Shown: positions 22,039-34,355, numbered from the stretch's first letter. The stretch: DNA of 64,000 nucleotides from Clarireedia homoeocarpa (GCA_001465935.1 LNKV01000020.1:1123252-1187251); one strand, 5' to 3'. Notes: generated from the letters alone by a model not told the origin. Made by a program: numbers and translations.

Positions 22039-23210
22039 ATGTCGACCTCCAACTCCAACGAGACCAAGATGGAATATACGAGACTTGGCAAATCCGGTTT
22101 GAAGATTTCCAAGGTTATCTTGGGCACCATGAGCTTTGGATCGTCGGAATGGCGAGGTTGGGTCATCAATGAGGACGAAGCTCTACCATTGTTGAAGCAT
22201 GCATATGATGTTGGACTGAATACCTGGGACACAGCAGACATATACTCAAATGGCAAGTCGGAGGAGATCATCGGGAAAGCCCTGAAGAAATATTCTATTC
22301 CGCGGAACAAAGTCGTTATTCTTAGTAAATGCTACTTCGGGGTAGCTGATGACGGAACACAACCGCCGATTTCGGCTGCTACAGTAAACGATGGTGCCCT
22401 GGTCAACCAGGTCGGGTTGAGCAGAAAACATATTTTTGATGCCGTCGACAATAGTGTAGCTCGATTGGGCACCTATATCGATGTCCTGCAGATACACAGA
22501 CTCGATCGAGACACTCCCAGGGAGGAGATCATGAAAGCCTTGAATGATGTGGTGGAAAGTGGCAAGGTTAGATATATTGGCGCAAGCAGTGTACGCTTCA
22601 ATGCATGATAAAGTCACATAGAAGTGGAGACTCACGTTTTATAGATGGCTGCATGGGAATTCCAAGCACTTCAGAATATTGCCGACAAGCATGGATGGCA
22701 CAAATTCGTATCTATGCAGAACTACTACAACTTGCTCTATCGAGAAGAGGGTATGTCCGTCCATACATTTAGCTCAATGCAAGACTAACATGATGTTGTG
22801 TAGAGCGAGAAATGATTCCCTACTGCCGGGATACTGGTGTCGGTCTCATTCCCTGGAGTCCGCTTGCTCGTGGTGCATTGGCACGCCCATCCGATGATCA
22901 TTCTACAACACGTGAGAAATCCGAACAAGTGTTGAACGCCATGATTAGGAGCAAAGAAACCGACATTGACAAGACCATCATCGGGCGCGTAGAGGAAATT
23001 GCCAAGAAGAAGGGAGTGTCTATGGCGAATATCGCAACAGCGTGGTGCTTGAGTAAGGATAGTGTCAACCCGATCCTTGGTTTGGGCAGCAAGGAAAGAA
23101 TTGATCAAGCAGTAGAGAGCGTCAAATTTGCCAGTTCTGGTAAATTGACGGAGGAGGATATCAAGTACCTTGAGGAAGGCTATGCTCCCAAGGTCATACA
23201 AGGTTATTAA
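22039..23210 (+). CDS. aldo-keto reductase
   Basis: Three exons: 22039-22590, 22645-22750 and 22804-23210, 354 aa. It is an AKR-fold (alpha/beta barrel) NADPH oxidoreductase. The catalytic tetrad is Asp64 and Tyr69 (WDTADIYSNGKSEE), Lys97 (VVILSKCYF) and His153 (LQIHRLD). The C-terminal half has GVGLIPWSPLARGALARP and the cofactor-binding ILGLGSKERIDQAVE. The form resembles fungal aryl-alcohol dehydrogenase/yajO-type AKRs, which reduce aldehydes or ketones; the substrate cannot be told. It lies between the divergent cyclodeaminase-family gene and a co-directional P450 gene, so a metabolic link is possible but unproven. Both introns are short (54 and 53 nt). Confidence 0.93.
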
Positions 23211-24189
23211 GAGATATTGGTGGCTTGTCGGAATAGAATAAGCCCACCCAGACTACTGTACTGGACGATTGTACCTCAGCTCATTTTCGACTGAGAAAAG
23301 AAAGCACACACTCAAATAGAAGTCAGTTCGGAGTGATTCACGTTCTACTAATATAGTAGCAATCGACAGCTGTTTCCCTAATAACTTTGTGTCATAGTAT
23401 TCCAATGACTAGACCTATGCAGCTCTACTATAGCTAATAGCTTGGCTGGGAATGTGTAACCAGTTGTAGTTACTAACACTCGTCTCACACCCATTTCCAG
23501 CTGATTGTCTGCCTGGACTTGTAGAAACCGATAGAACGGATCGGCCAAGTCTTTCCTTCGTACCGGAGGCAGCATTTTCCAGTATACTTGTGAAGGTGGT
23601 ATTCGTTCCATCACCAGCATAGCACATGTCCGGTCCCCGTTCCACCCACAATTCCTTAACATTAACATTAATGTACACAGCACCAGCAGCAATCCGTGTT
23701 AGAGGCATGTTAGAGGAGGAAGGGAGTCGAGAGAGAGTTCTGACACTAATCTCCAAGCGTCATCTCCATCCTTTCGGAAACTGCTGATAGGCCCCTCATC
23801 CATCCATCCATACCACGCGAAGAAGATGAGGGCAGAGAAGCGTTGTTGTACAACTACTCAAACGGCAAACAATATATTAGATTTATTATTACGTCACATG
23901 CGACGAGAATAGCCAGCTCTTTCTTACTCCATATCTGCTGCATTCACTCACCTCCAGGTAGTTCTGACGATAATACCCGATAGCGTATCAATTCACCCCA
24001 CCTTCTTTCTCCTCTATCTGCTCTCGTTGAAGTTCAATATCTCTACATATCTCTACATATATTTTGTTATATACGTTAGTTTTCAAACACTCCATAGAAA
24101 ACCCCAACCTAGCTTTCGAACTAGAACAAAGAAACCTCACACCTTCCTAAAGACACAACGAACGAGCCAAGTAGCCACAGCCAGTCATA
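23211..24189. other. intergenic, aldo-keto reductase to P450-1
   Basis: No gene accepted. A minus-strand frame at 23415-23756 has no recognisable domain. A short ATCTCTACAT duplication lies near 24040-24060, in the presumed P450 promoter. Confidence 0.5.
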
Positions 24190-25972
24190 ATGGTCGCCAT
24201 CTCAACCTTGGGACTTGGCGTCCTCATGATAGGATGCATATGGAGGTTCATTGTCTATCCTGCATTCATCTCACCTCTATCCAAGATTCCCAATGCACAC
24301 TGGTCTTCTCCCTTCTTACCCACGTGGATTCTGTTCCAGCGATTCCGATGCCGGGAGAATCGCACTGTGCATGCGCTGCATAGGCAACTTGGCCCAGTGA
24401 TACGACTGGCTCCGAATGAGTTATCTATCAACGATGTGGAAGGATTGCGACTTGTATATGGCGGAGGTTTCGAGAAGGGAAAATGGTATTCGATCTTTGA
24501 CAACTACGGGTACAGTGAATTCTGCATCTCTACAAATTCCTTGGATAGAAATATGCTAACCAAGCTTCAGAGTCCCATGTATGTTCTCAACATGGCTTTC
24601 GAAACCGCATGCTTCACGGAAGAGAATGATCTCAAACATCTATTCAAAGTCATTCCTCCAGAACTCTCCGGCTTTCACAGCCCAGGCAAAAGTCATCCTT
24701 TACGATCGTCTCCTCCCCATCATCTCTAACTCCATTTCCTCATCTTTCCAAAATCCTCACGGAGTGGACGTGTACGACCTCTTCAATGGCGCAACTATGG
24801 ATTTCATCTCCGCTTACCTGTTCGGGCTTAAGAGCAGCAGCAATTTTCTCAAAGACGTCTCTTACAGAAGACATTGGTTGCGACTCTACCAAAGCCGGCA
24901 TCGCTACACATTTTACCCCCAAGAACTTCCCCGTCTCACCCGCTTCCTGAACAAATTTGTATATCGCATCGTTCCTGAATTCGTCGACTCGGCCAATGAG
25001 GAGCTGGAGGAATGGTGCCAAAACCGATGTGACGGAACCGCAAAATTTCTTCAGGAAGGTGAGACTTGGGACGCCGAACCCGGCAATGAACCAGTAGTAT
25101 ACAATGCTATGAAAGCCGGTATCACAAAAGAGGAAAAAATCCGCGGAGAGGAATCTGTTCTGAAGGAAGAAACTCTTAAGTTCCCCGATCTCAGCATCTA
25201 CAGCGAGATGATCGACCACCTTGCAGCAGGCCATGAAACAGCTGGCATTACCATCACCTATCTCGCTTGGCATCTCTCCATCGATCCTATTCTTCAAAAG
25301 GCCCTCCGTAAAGAACTCCTCACACTCTCACCACCCATCATCTTCCCACCTCCAGTATCCCCCAACGATCCCACTTCCCCTTCCCTTCCTTCCATGCGAG
25401 ATGTCGACACTCTTCCCCTTCTCCATTCCATTCTAATGGAGACCCTCCGTCTCCGCGCCGCCATCCCCGGCGGTCTTCCCCGCATGACGCCCTATCCCAC
25501 CTGCCAAATCGGTCCGTACTGCAACATTCCCGGCGGCGTACGCATTGGCGCACAAGCCCACAGTGTGCACCGCAACGAGAAAGTATTTCCGGAGCCCGAA
25601 CGCTTCGATCATATGCGCTGGATGGATGCCGAAAATGGGTATACAGAGGAGCAGAGACGGGAGCGTGATCGTACGTTCTGGGCTTTTAGTAGCGGTGCGA
25701 GAATGTGTATTGGGAGTCATTTTGCCGTGCAGGGTTTGTTTCTTTCCTTATTCTTTTCTTTCCTTTTTTTTTGGGTGTCATGTTTCCAGTTTTCAAGGGA
25801 AAGGCTAATGGTTCCTCCAGAAATAAAACTCATGGTCGCAGCTATCTACACGAACTTCACGACTACCGTGGTGAACGACGATGGAGTGGATCAAATGGAT
25901 GGATATACATGCGGACCATCGGCAGGCAAACTCTTTCTTCATTTCGGGCATGCTGGTCCTGTCGAGCAGTAA
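24190..25972 (+). CDS. cytochrome P450 monooxygenase (P450-1)
   Basis: Three exons: 24190-24509, 24571-25733 and 25821-25972, 544 aa. The N-terminus is a membrane anchor (VAISTLGLGVLMIGCIWRFI) followed by SPLSKIPNAHW. The first splice gives DNYGVPCMFSTWLSKPHASRKRM, standard for this fungal P450 type. Conserved motifs: I-helix AGHETAG, ExxR as ETLR, PERF as EPERFDHMRW, and haem loop FSSGARMCIG with Cys486 as haem ligand. It is an ER-bound haem-thiolate oxygenase needing a P450 reductase; the substrate is unknown. The last intron (87 nt) follows the haem loop, is a multiple of three and has no in-frame stop, so a retained form stays open. It is convergent with P450-2. Confidence 0.93.
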
Positions 25973-26637
25973 AACCTACTCACTTCATATCCGTCTACTT
26001 CAGGAGTGGACGAGAACATACATGGAAGGAAAGGAACGAGGGGAAAAGTTACAATTATGCCGGTGAAATATCATTCAATCAATTTTAGGCCAAAAACTGC
26101 ATTGTGGCGGTGACATTATCATTTTATATTATATCATACCCTACCAGAACAATTAAAGGGGGTAGTCACCTCGTAGTTAGTTAACGACGACGGTGGCCCT
26201 CCGAGAAGCTATAGTAGCAAATCAATCAATCTCAAATCCCATTGTGGTAGCTTCCCCTCTTGCAATTGTGTGGGTGTTTTATTTCACGAACTAGCTTCGA
26301 AGCTGCGTATTATATCAGAATTGTGTATATACCTTCGTAATATCTAGATTTCACTTGAGCAATCAGATACATGAATATACGTTCTCAGCATCCAAGCTTT
26401 CACTTAAATAATCTGAATACAATTCAGCATAACAAGAAATAACAAATATGTAATTATGATTTTGAAGCTGGTCGATACAATATTGCATCTACTGGTGCCA
26501 TAGCTGAGGATTTCGCTGTACTTATCAATATCTAAAGTTTCTAACGCTACCATTGCGCTCAAAAATGCTTAAAACCTCATCGAGAAAGGTACCGACTGCG
26601 CTCATAAGACCCTCACCTCTTTCCTGTCCAGACCTCA
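25973..26637. other. intergenic between convergent P450 genes
   Basis: AT-rich 3' regions of both P450 genes; no gene recognised. Confidence 0.5.
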
Positions 26638-28560
26638 CTATAAGCCTGTAGAGGGCCAATAATCCGTTCTTCCTTCGTCCTGTCTCATTTTTATCCAGCT
26701 CTCAACTGTACCTAACATCTTGAACTTCAACAAGCACTTCTGTCCTCTCGGCCTGCTAGCAATAATTTGATCCGCCATTTGCATATCCTCCTCATGGGTG
26801 GTCCACCGCGAATCGATGCTTGTGCTTAATTTCGAATATATCTTTTTCAAGATGCACTTCATCTCCACCATTGCCAAACTGTCCGATGGAGAAAATATTA
26901 GTCATTGTTGATGAGAGCATCCACAGGAAAGCAGTCACCTACTTTTTACCCATGCATCTTCTACTCCCAGCTCCGAAAGCGAAGAATGCACTTTTGAGCT
27001 TATTGATATCTTCGTAAGTTAGAAGAAGCCATCGCTCCGGACGAAAATCGTCTGGATCTTCGAAGTTTTTGGGATTCCTATGCAGACTCCAGGCCTGCAC
27101 ACTGACGATGGATGTCCCTGGAACGTGGTATCCGTCGATGAGTGTACCTCCATTCGGAACAATTCGTGGTTGGGACATGGGAATGGGAGGGAAACATCGA
27201 AGCCCTTCGTTGATCACGGCCTCGAGGTATACCCCATTGTCCTCTGAGTCATTCAGTCGTTGCCTCAATTTGTCTTGAATCTTTTGGTTTTGAGGAAGAG
27301 ATAGTAAATACATTATGAAACATAGAGCGTCGCCAGTAGTGTCAACCCCCGCTGCTAGATGATCCATGATTTCGGCTGGAATACGTTTAGGTGGAAAATC
27401 TTCACAAGCCTCTAAATGACGAAGAAGCGAATATGACTCGTTCCGGTCAAAAGATCCAGTTGCGAAAAGGTGGCATGCGTTCTTAACATATGCGTCTGCT
27501 AGTGGGTTAAGCCGATGGGGTAGGATTCTCTCCATGCATCCAGTGAGGAACGTGGGAGTATAGAAATGTGCAAGTTGGTCTGTCAGTTTATGAGCAGATA
27601 CTTACCTAGAGAGAACTAACAAGAAGAACATACTCTTCAGACTGTCGTGGTAAGACATTTCTCTCATAATCCGCTTATCTTCTTCGAGCTCAACCGATTT
27701 GGTCCCCTTTTTGCTACCAAGTAGAAAATTGCTTGCGCAGTCTAGCGCGTAACAATGCAGGTATTCCTAGCAGCACTCATAAGCCATAATTGCCATTGTT
27801 CGTTGCTACTAAGCCAAGGGAAGAGAGAGCTCACATACATATACATCCATGTATCCATGTTTCCTCTCAATTTCACGGACGAAGGCGTCAGCACGATTTT
27901 CAATTCCCGGCAGAACACCTGCATTTAGAATCTTCGAATTTGTGTAAGGCGTAGAAACCATCCCGACCATATTTTTATGCTTGAATATCAGAATCGTCAG
28001 CACTGACGGTCCCAGGGCTCTCTTGCAGCATATGCATCAATCTGTTGTCTACAATCTAAGGATGGGATCGAGACTTAAAATTAATTGCTACTTACTTCGT
28101 CTCTTCCTAAAGTCGAGAAGGTAGTCGTCTCTCCATACAGCTTAAACAACTTATAGAATGAACTCTTATCCAGTTCTTGCACACCTTTTCCGGGCACTCG
28201 GCGACTCAGGTAAATAGATGAAACTGCTTCTGCCGACGCAAACGAATACTCGTTGTAACCTATTCGCACCGCATCTCCGTATCTTTTATGCAGGGAATGG
28301 ATATAGAGCCGTCTATTCCCACGGAATTCATGCCATACTAGCACGGGACTGAATGGTATACTTGTATATGGGGGACCAGGTGGGGATTTGATGCGCAGTT
28401 GCCGACGTTGATCGTATGCACGTAGAGTAAGGCACACGACATTGAGGAAGAGAGTAATGACGAAGCACAAGAAAATAAGACGAAATTGCTTCGGGGTTAG
28501 AGGTTCTTCCCTAAGGAGTGAGAAGATATCACTCATATTGTCCCTCTTGATAAAGACCAT
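26638..28560 (-). CDS. cytochrome P450 monooxygenase (P450-2)
   Basis: Five exons: 28560-28096, 27979-27839, 27766-27634, 27579-26943 and 26878-26638, 538 aa. A single N-terminal membrane anchor (FRLIFLCFVITLFLNVVCLTL) is followed by SPPGPPY. Junctions read GRDE-HKNMVG, MDVY-EYLHCYALDCAS, SLKNQLAHFY and CMGKNLAMVEMK, all in frame. Conserved motifs: I-helix AGVDTTG, ExxR as EGLR, PERW in RPERWL, and haem loop FGAGSRRCMG with Cys455. It is an ER-anchored P450 of unknown substrate. It differs clearly from P450-1 in intron positions and motifs, so the pair is not a recent duplication. The promoter carries a perfect 15-bp triple repeat. An ATG at 28536 or 28614 is a possible alternative start. Confidence 0.92.
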
Positions 28561-29162
28561 GGTTGCAATAGAGAGTACGTTTCTAGTATTCCCCTGGAAA
28601 GATAACGATAGCAACAGTGATATTGTTGGAGTACAAGGGTGGGACTAATGAAGATGTTGACCTCCCAGGTACCAAAATGTGTCTGTGAAAGAAGTTTGAG
28701 GCAGAACAAGAAATCTGTCTCCAAATAGGATGTCTTAAAGAGGAAAATAGGTACGAGCCGACGGGGTACGAGCCGACGGGGTACGAGCCGACGGGCAGGT
28801 GGGGAAAGAACGAGCCAATGGTCACGTGTAATATACCACAGCCTCTCCAGCGGGGAAGGAACAGGCCGACTTAGGACAATATACTGTAATTGACTGCCAT
28901 TGCCAAACTAATGCTCTAGAGGTTCGAGGCGCTGTAGTGTGTTTATTGCACAAGAGTCTTCTGGGCGTTGTCGTCGGCTTGTTCTCGCATCGAAAAGCAC
29001 GGCGTCGAAGATGAACCTAATTCGTTAGATATATGAGCATAGTGCTGCAGAAATGAAATAAACAAAAACATTCGGAGACCAAAGGTATTTCGTACCTAAA
29101 TTGGAGCTATTGTATCATACCTCATCCATTAACAACACTTATGATCCCACCGGTCTTCCACT
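28561..29162. other. intergenic, 5' of P450-2 and 3' of the YTH gene
   Basis: Contains the 15-bp triple repeat listed separately; nothing else recognised. Confidence 0.5.
28751..28795. repeat. perfect 3 x 15-bp direct repeat upstream of P450-2
   Basis: GTACGAGCCGACGGG occurs three times without mismatch, at 28751-28765, 28766-28780 and 28781-28795. It lies about 190-235 bases upstream of the P450-2 ATG. CGG/CCG triplets within it would fit a zinc-cluster binding site, but this is inference. Confidence 0.95.
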
Positions 29163-32111
29163 CTAATTCTCCCAGTATCCCGCATCAGCATCCGCGAACC
29201 TCTCATTCCGCAACTCCTGATCCAATTCCTCATCAATACACTCAATCAACCCTCTCCCACAATTCTCCTCAATCTCCTGTCCATCCTTCCCAATAAGCAC
29301 CGCCTGATGGTCATTGTACGGATTCTTAAGATGACCAACGCGTTGGAAGCGCGTATTGCAAATAGCCAGCCACTTGACTCTAAATGCTCCCGCACTCTCC
29401 CAGTTGATTGCTCTCTGCCAGGAAGGGGTCTCGACGTCACCTGGTAGAGATTCCATGCGTGCCTTGAAGGATTAGATGTGAGATGAGTTGCGTTGGATGT
29501 GAGACAAAATGGATGACGAAGAAAGGAACTTACATATCCTTGGAAAGCTCGGCTTTTGTTGATAGAGAAGACGAGAATGACGTTTTTGCAAGTTTTGAAG
29601 GCTTCCTTGAAGATGGGCCCGTTCTGTGCTTGGGTGGTCCATACGGACTGTTTTGATTTATTGGCCATAGTTATCGTATTGAGGATAGAAGCTACTCACG
29701 TCTTCTATGCATTTGACAACGTTCTCCTCGTTGAAAGATTTTACTATGAAATATCTTGTATCTATAGCAATTAGCATAGATGTCTATCTGGGAAGATTGC
29801 TTCAAAAGGATTCAAGTAGTTGGCCGACACTTGTCACTCAATCACAGCAAATTAAAATAGTTCGCGTGGGACTTGTATTTGTCTTTCAATTGATGTGAAT
29901 CAATGTAAGGAGCAACTGCAATTACTCGATCTTGTTGGCCAAATGATGCGTTACACAAGCAGAATCTATGAAGAGAAGTGGACTTTTGACATGATGAGCG
30001 GTTTCACTGACCACCTTTTCCACCTCTGTCAAACCCCTTTGGATCTTTATATGGTTTTCCGATTATAGCTCGTGACCCAAAACCAGCTTCGCTCCTCGAC
30101 TCATGGCCCCCCCAATCACCACGACCTCTTCCTCTGCCTCTGCCTCTGTAATTTGGATCAAAGGCTTTCCCTCTGTAACCACCGCGGACTTCATAAGGGC
30201 GACGTTCGACTGAGCCTGTGTCAAAAGACCGATCGCGTTGGGAAGGTCTACCTTCATATGCTCGCAGACCAGGCGACATTTCACGGTCACGGCTACGGCT
30301 TCGTCCTCGGTGGCGGCTTTCATCATTGTAGGATCTGCTTTCACGGTCCCCATTGGCACGATGAGAAAGCTCGTAATGACTTGGGCTCTGGCGACGGTGA
30401 TAATCACTGTCCTCCTCTTTGGGTCGTCTCGATTCCCTGTCCTCGATGCGAGGAGCCTTTCCATAATTTACGTCTTCCGTAGTATCCTGAACTTCACTAT
30501 ATGTACGTTTATTAGAGGTGATTCGCTCACGAAGAGCATCAGATGTAGTCGCTGGTGTTTCCACCTTTTCCACAACAGGCGGCTGCATTAATAATGCGGG
30601 TGTCAAGCTTCTCAGGTAATAAAGCGATCCTCCACGATCATCTGCTTGCAATTCTGCAATTAATTTTGCTTTCTGTGCTTCCAATGCCTGCAGCTCTTTC
30701 CATTTTATTAACGTTTTGTTTCTGTATGTTAGATCATGATACCCTGTAAATTCAAGCCACATTCTCAGATCAGGTTCATACGGCAAGATCTGGGATAGTT
30801 TTGGCGGCTGAGACTCGCGACTGAATCTAATATCTTCACGGGCTTGGTCGTGATGATTGTTTCGGCGAGGGTCATCAGCATGATCACGTGAACTTTTACG
30901 ATCGTAATGCCTTTTGTCCAATTCTTGGTGGGGCTTCCGTTCATGTTTATGCTCTATCTGGGCGGTCTTCTCCGGTCGTAGTTCATTCTCATCTCTTCCG
31001 CTATCACGATACCTAGGCGGATCTGAGTTTGGGTTTTGTGTTGAGGCTGGAGCTGGAGCTGGGGCTGGGGCTGGAGCTGGAGCTGGAGCTGGAATGGGTT
31101 GACGAGTCAAAGGAGGTGGTTCTTCATCTTGTGTGCGGATGGAGTGTAGCCGAGCGATCTGCTCTTCTGCAGGTTTGCTGAACTTTTCAATAGTGTTAGC
31201 CGATTTAGTATTGACGGAATTCCCTTTTGTTTCCGCATGTGGAAATTTCTTAGGCAACGCTTCATCAAATATTTCTCCATCTGATATCGAACCATTGCTA
31301 GCATGCCTGGTTCCCCGCTTTGCGAAGATCTTATTACCAGACGTAGTTCCATTAACATTTTGTGAGAGGGTCTTCGACGAAGCATCATGAAAATGCGGCG
31401 TTGGAATAGATATTTTGGTCAGTACCGAATCATTGGGACCGGTGCTATTCGTTTCCCGCCTTGGCCTTGTTTCTGTGGTGGGCTTAGATTCAGAATAATC
31501 TGAAATGAGGTCATTTATTTCCCTTTCCCGCCGTTCGCGCTCGTCTGGTGCCGCAGTGTCTGGAGTTTTGGAGGATTGCCGCATTGAGCTTGCAGGTTCC
31601 GCAGGAGCTGCAGACTTGAGTAGCCCGCTCACTGGTGGCGTTGCAGAATTGGCACGACCTTCTCTCTTTTGTTTCATCAGTTTCTCTCTTAGTTCTGCAG
31701 CTCTGGCGTTGATTTGCGTTGCTCGCGGAGTCGAAGGGGTGGCACTGTTATTAGTTGAGTTGAACTGAGAGGGCGAGAACTGAGGAGATGAACGTGAGTT
31801 AGCCCGTATGCGCTTGCTCTCCGAAGCTATATATCGAAATTAAATTCGCCCCAAGCACTTACTGGTGGGTTCGGATTAGAGAATTGATTCTGTGCAAAGG
31901 CTGCTTGATTGAACATGGGAAGCTCGGAATGAAATCCATTGAAATTGTCGGCATTCATGTCTTCGTACTGCATAGTATTTGGCTGCTGAAAGAAGTTTGG
32001 GCCTGGAGCACTAGTGAACGGCGATGGCAAGGACGGAGTCGCAGAGAGATCTTCCTGATTGAAATTTTGCTGGAATTGCCCACTGTTGTTAAAGGCATTG
32101 TTTGGCCACAT
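29163..32111 (-). CDS. YTH-domain RNA-binding protein with long disordered N-terminus
   Basis: Proposed exons: 32111-31863, 31818-30008, 29754-29700, 29647-29534 and 29462-29163, 842 aa. The N-terminus (MWPNNAF...) is Asn/Gln-rich. A long charged region follows with a Pro-Ala repeat, a conserved block (PYEPDLRMWLEFTGYHD) and an RG-rich tail (NYRGRGRGRGRG). The last ~150 residues are a DC1-type YTH domain: YFIVKSFNEENV, VWTTQAQNGPIF, NVILVFSINKSRAFQGYARM, AINWES, GHLKNPYNDHQAVLIGKDGQEIEE. YTH domains read N6-methyladenosine or related RNA marks through a Trp cage; Trp in VWTTQ and INWES are candidates. The weak point is the intron 30007-29755: other acceptors or a small extra exon could change the few residues before YFIVKS. 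RNA-level regulation in the nucleus is the likely role. Confidence 0.82.
31048..31092. repeat. Ala-Pro coding hexamer repeat inside the YTH gene
   Basis: GGAGCT/GGGGCT hexamers on the plus strand encode a run of alternating Pro-Ala on the coding strand. In-frame and probably length-variable. Confidence 0.85.
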
Positions 32112-32897
32112 TTTTGTGTATGCAAGATTGACTTAGATCCCGACTTTGCTCAGAGGAAGCTGCAGGAATTTGAAAATATATAGATTCGGTGGCCAAAAGA
32201 TCTCAGTTTGTGTGAGCAGTAATCTTTTCTCCGCTGTAATTGTGACATGTGTTCCTAGAAATTGGTTGTGCTAGACATACGGTCGCGAATGGATTAATAA
32301 AAGCTCAGGTGTCAGGTTACTCTTCCGAGAGATTCGAGGGATATTAGTTTCAAGATATCATTGTGTGAGTAGACTTTCGATACTCGATAGATCTCATAAT
32401 CGAGCCAAAGGTCAATATCTCCAATCGGATTGATTGATATATATAGGGAGGTCTTCGACGATGATTGCGAGGTGAGCGCAGTTGATTTCTGGTGCTTTTC
32501 ATGCCCCTTTGCGAAATCACAATCCGCTGCTTCCTTGAAAACGATGCCTGACCCGGCGGCTATTTAGAACTCGGGCGCTTGGGCCTGAAAATAGCTTTTG
32601 ACCATTTCATGTTACACTCGAGCTGCTGATTGGTTCACCGCGAAAACCATCATTTCGTACAAGTATTCAGATTCCATTCGGGAGCCTAGAGTACAAACGA
32701 ATAAACAAAGAAATCGAGATTTTGAATGATGGCAAACTGATAATCACCATGTCTACCAAAATTGCACAGGGGTTTTTTGTATTAGAAACATGCATACGCT
32801 CCGCTGCCGTCAATCTTGGAGCCAACACAAAATGTTCGGGCGCTCGAGAAATATCCTTTTGGGAGAGGTATTGCACCACCCAGGCCCAGCCAAATTC
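32112..32897. other. intergenic, 5' of the YTH gene and 3' of GPI18
   Basis: Probably the YTH promoter and 5' leader; no gene recognised. Confidence 0.5.
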
Positions 32898-34355
32898 TCA
32901 TGCAGGCGGGAGAAAGGATGAAAACAAGCCACCTTGAATAATAGCATACATTACCATAAATCGCCCAATAGATGTAAATGTTAACCCTTTTGGAATTATA
33001 TCACCAACATTTGGGAGCGCCAATCCGTCCACCCTTGTCACTGATGCCGCCAAGTACCATATCCATATAGGGTAGGATGACGAGATCCTTGTGATAATTT
33101 GTACATGAGCGCTTGTAACCGTGAGAGTTGTCAATAAGAGTTGAGAAACGGCCAAGGTTCGCAATACTTGAGGGTTTTGAAGCTGTACACGGTCTCTAAC
33201 AAATTGCTTCGATTCGTCAAATACGTTTGCTCTTAGGGCCCAGAGACCCGAGGTTAACATCATCGCAATCATTGGTGTTGCTAGTAAGAACAAAGGTACA
33301 TTTGAGACAGTCCAGTATCGCCATAGCCCGCAATTCCTTGGGATGTTAGACGAGTCCATAGTTCTGCATTTTTATCACATACCAATAGTACTCTTGCACG
33401 AAGGTGTAGATGCTCGGGGGCATATTTGTGCACCATGACCTCATGCTTTTATGACCCCCTCCTCCACAATATTCTTGGTAGGCTAGATATTGAGGTAGAA
33501 AGAACCCAGCGCCGGTGCATATGCCACCTAGTCCAGTAATGATGATCCGACGAATTTTGGCTGGCTGTAAGCCATCACGAATGCTGAAGAGAACTCTGAA
33601 GGCTTCTTCCAGTAGTAACAGTCCACTGAAGATCCCATTGCTTCTAAAAGTCGTCGCAATACCGAACGATATACCAGATATGAGTATGAGAATGTCATGA
33701 CCGAAAGTGCTACGCCCATTTACAGCACCGAAGCTGTTTGTGAAGAGGTATATGCCAGCAAAAGTGAACAGAGCGCAAGAACTTTCGGCATATGGAGCAG
33801 ATAGGAAGATTCCTGCAGGCGAGATGATGTAGAGAAGGGCTGATATCAAAGAATATCTCTTCGAAGTGAAAAGCTTCAGACTTAGTCCGTAGAGACAGAA
33901 TGTAGAAAGTAGATGGGAAGTATGAGCAACGAGAACCCCTACCAGCCCCTCCAATCCCTCATATTTGGGTATTCCAAGAGATGAAAGTGCTATTCCAATC
34001 AGTCGTAGGGACACAAGAAGTGGCCGACATCACACTGACCGATCGTTATAAAATGTATCAGGCGGGTGAAGCCCCACCCAAAAGCCCATTCTTGTTCATA
34101 CAGATATCCGCGTTCTGACAATTGAATAAAGTATATCCCATCCCATCTCACTAGTTTGCTGATCAAGTACCGGGCAGTCGATGGTAGGTCAATGCCTTGA
34201 TACTCTAGGCTTGACAACAATAAGTTGGTGGAGGTATCATACCCAGGACCTGGGCTGCAAGCGGCAATGAGGAGAAGCACAGTCTTCCAGCATACAAACG
34301 CGATACTCAAAGTACGAAATGGTGCTTCAAGTGGCTGAAAAGCTACTGAGGCCAT
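32898..34355 (-). CDS. GPI18: GPI mannosyltransferase 2 (PIG-V / GPI18)
   Basis: Three exons: 34355-34040, 33989-33383 and 33336-32898, 453 aa. Intron 1 (50 nt) has the donor GTCAGT and yields FITI-ALSSLGIPKYEGLEG. Intron 2 yields VQEYYW-NCGLWRYWTVSNVPLF. Diagnostic PIG-V features are KLVRWDGIYF near residue 70, QEWAFGWGFTRLI, SPAGIFLSAPYAES and the late YWTVSN. It is a polytopic ER membrane protein adding the second mannose (alpha-1,6, from dolichol-phosphate-mannose) to the GPI precursor, needed for cell-wall GPI proteins. Its length fits fungal Gpi18 proteins. The short introns break the gene into three frames, one of which only begins at a non-ATG codon. Confidence 0.94.
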
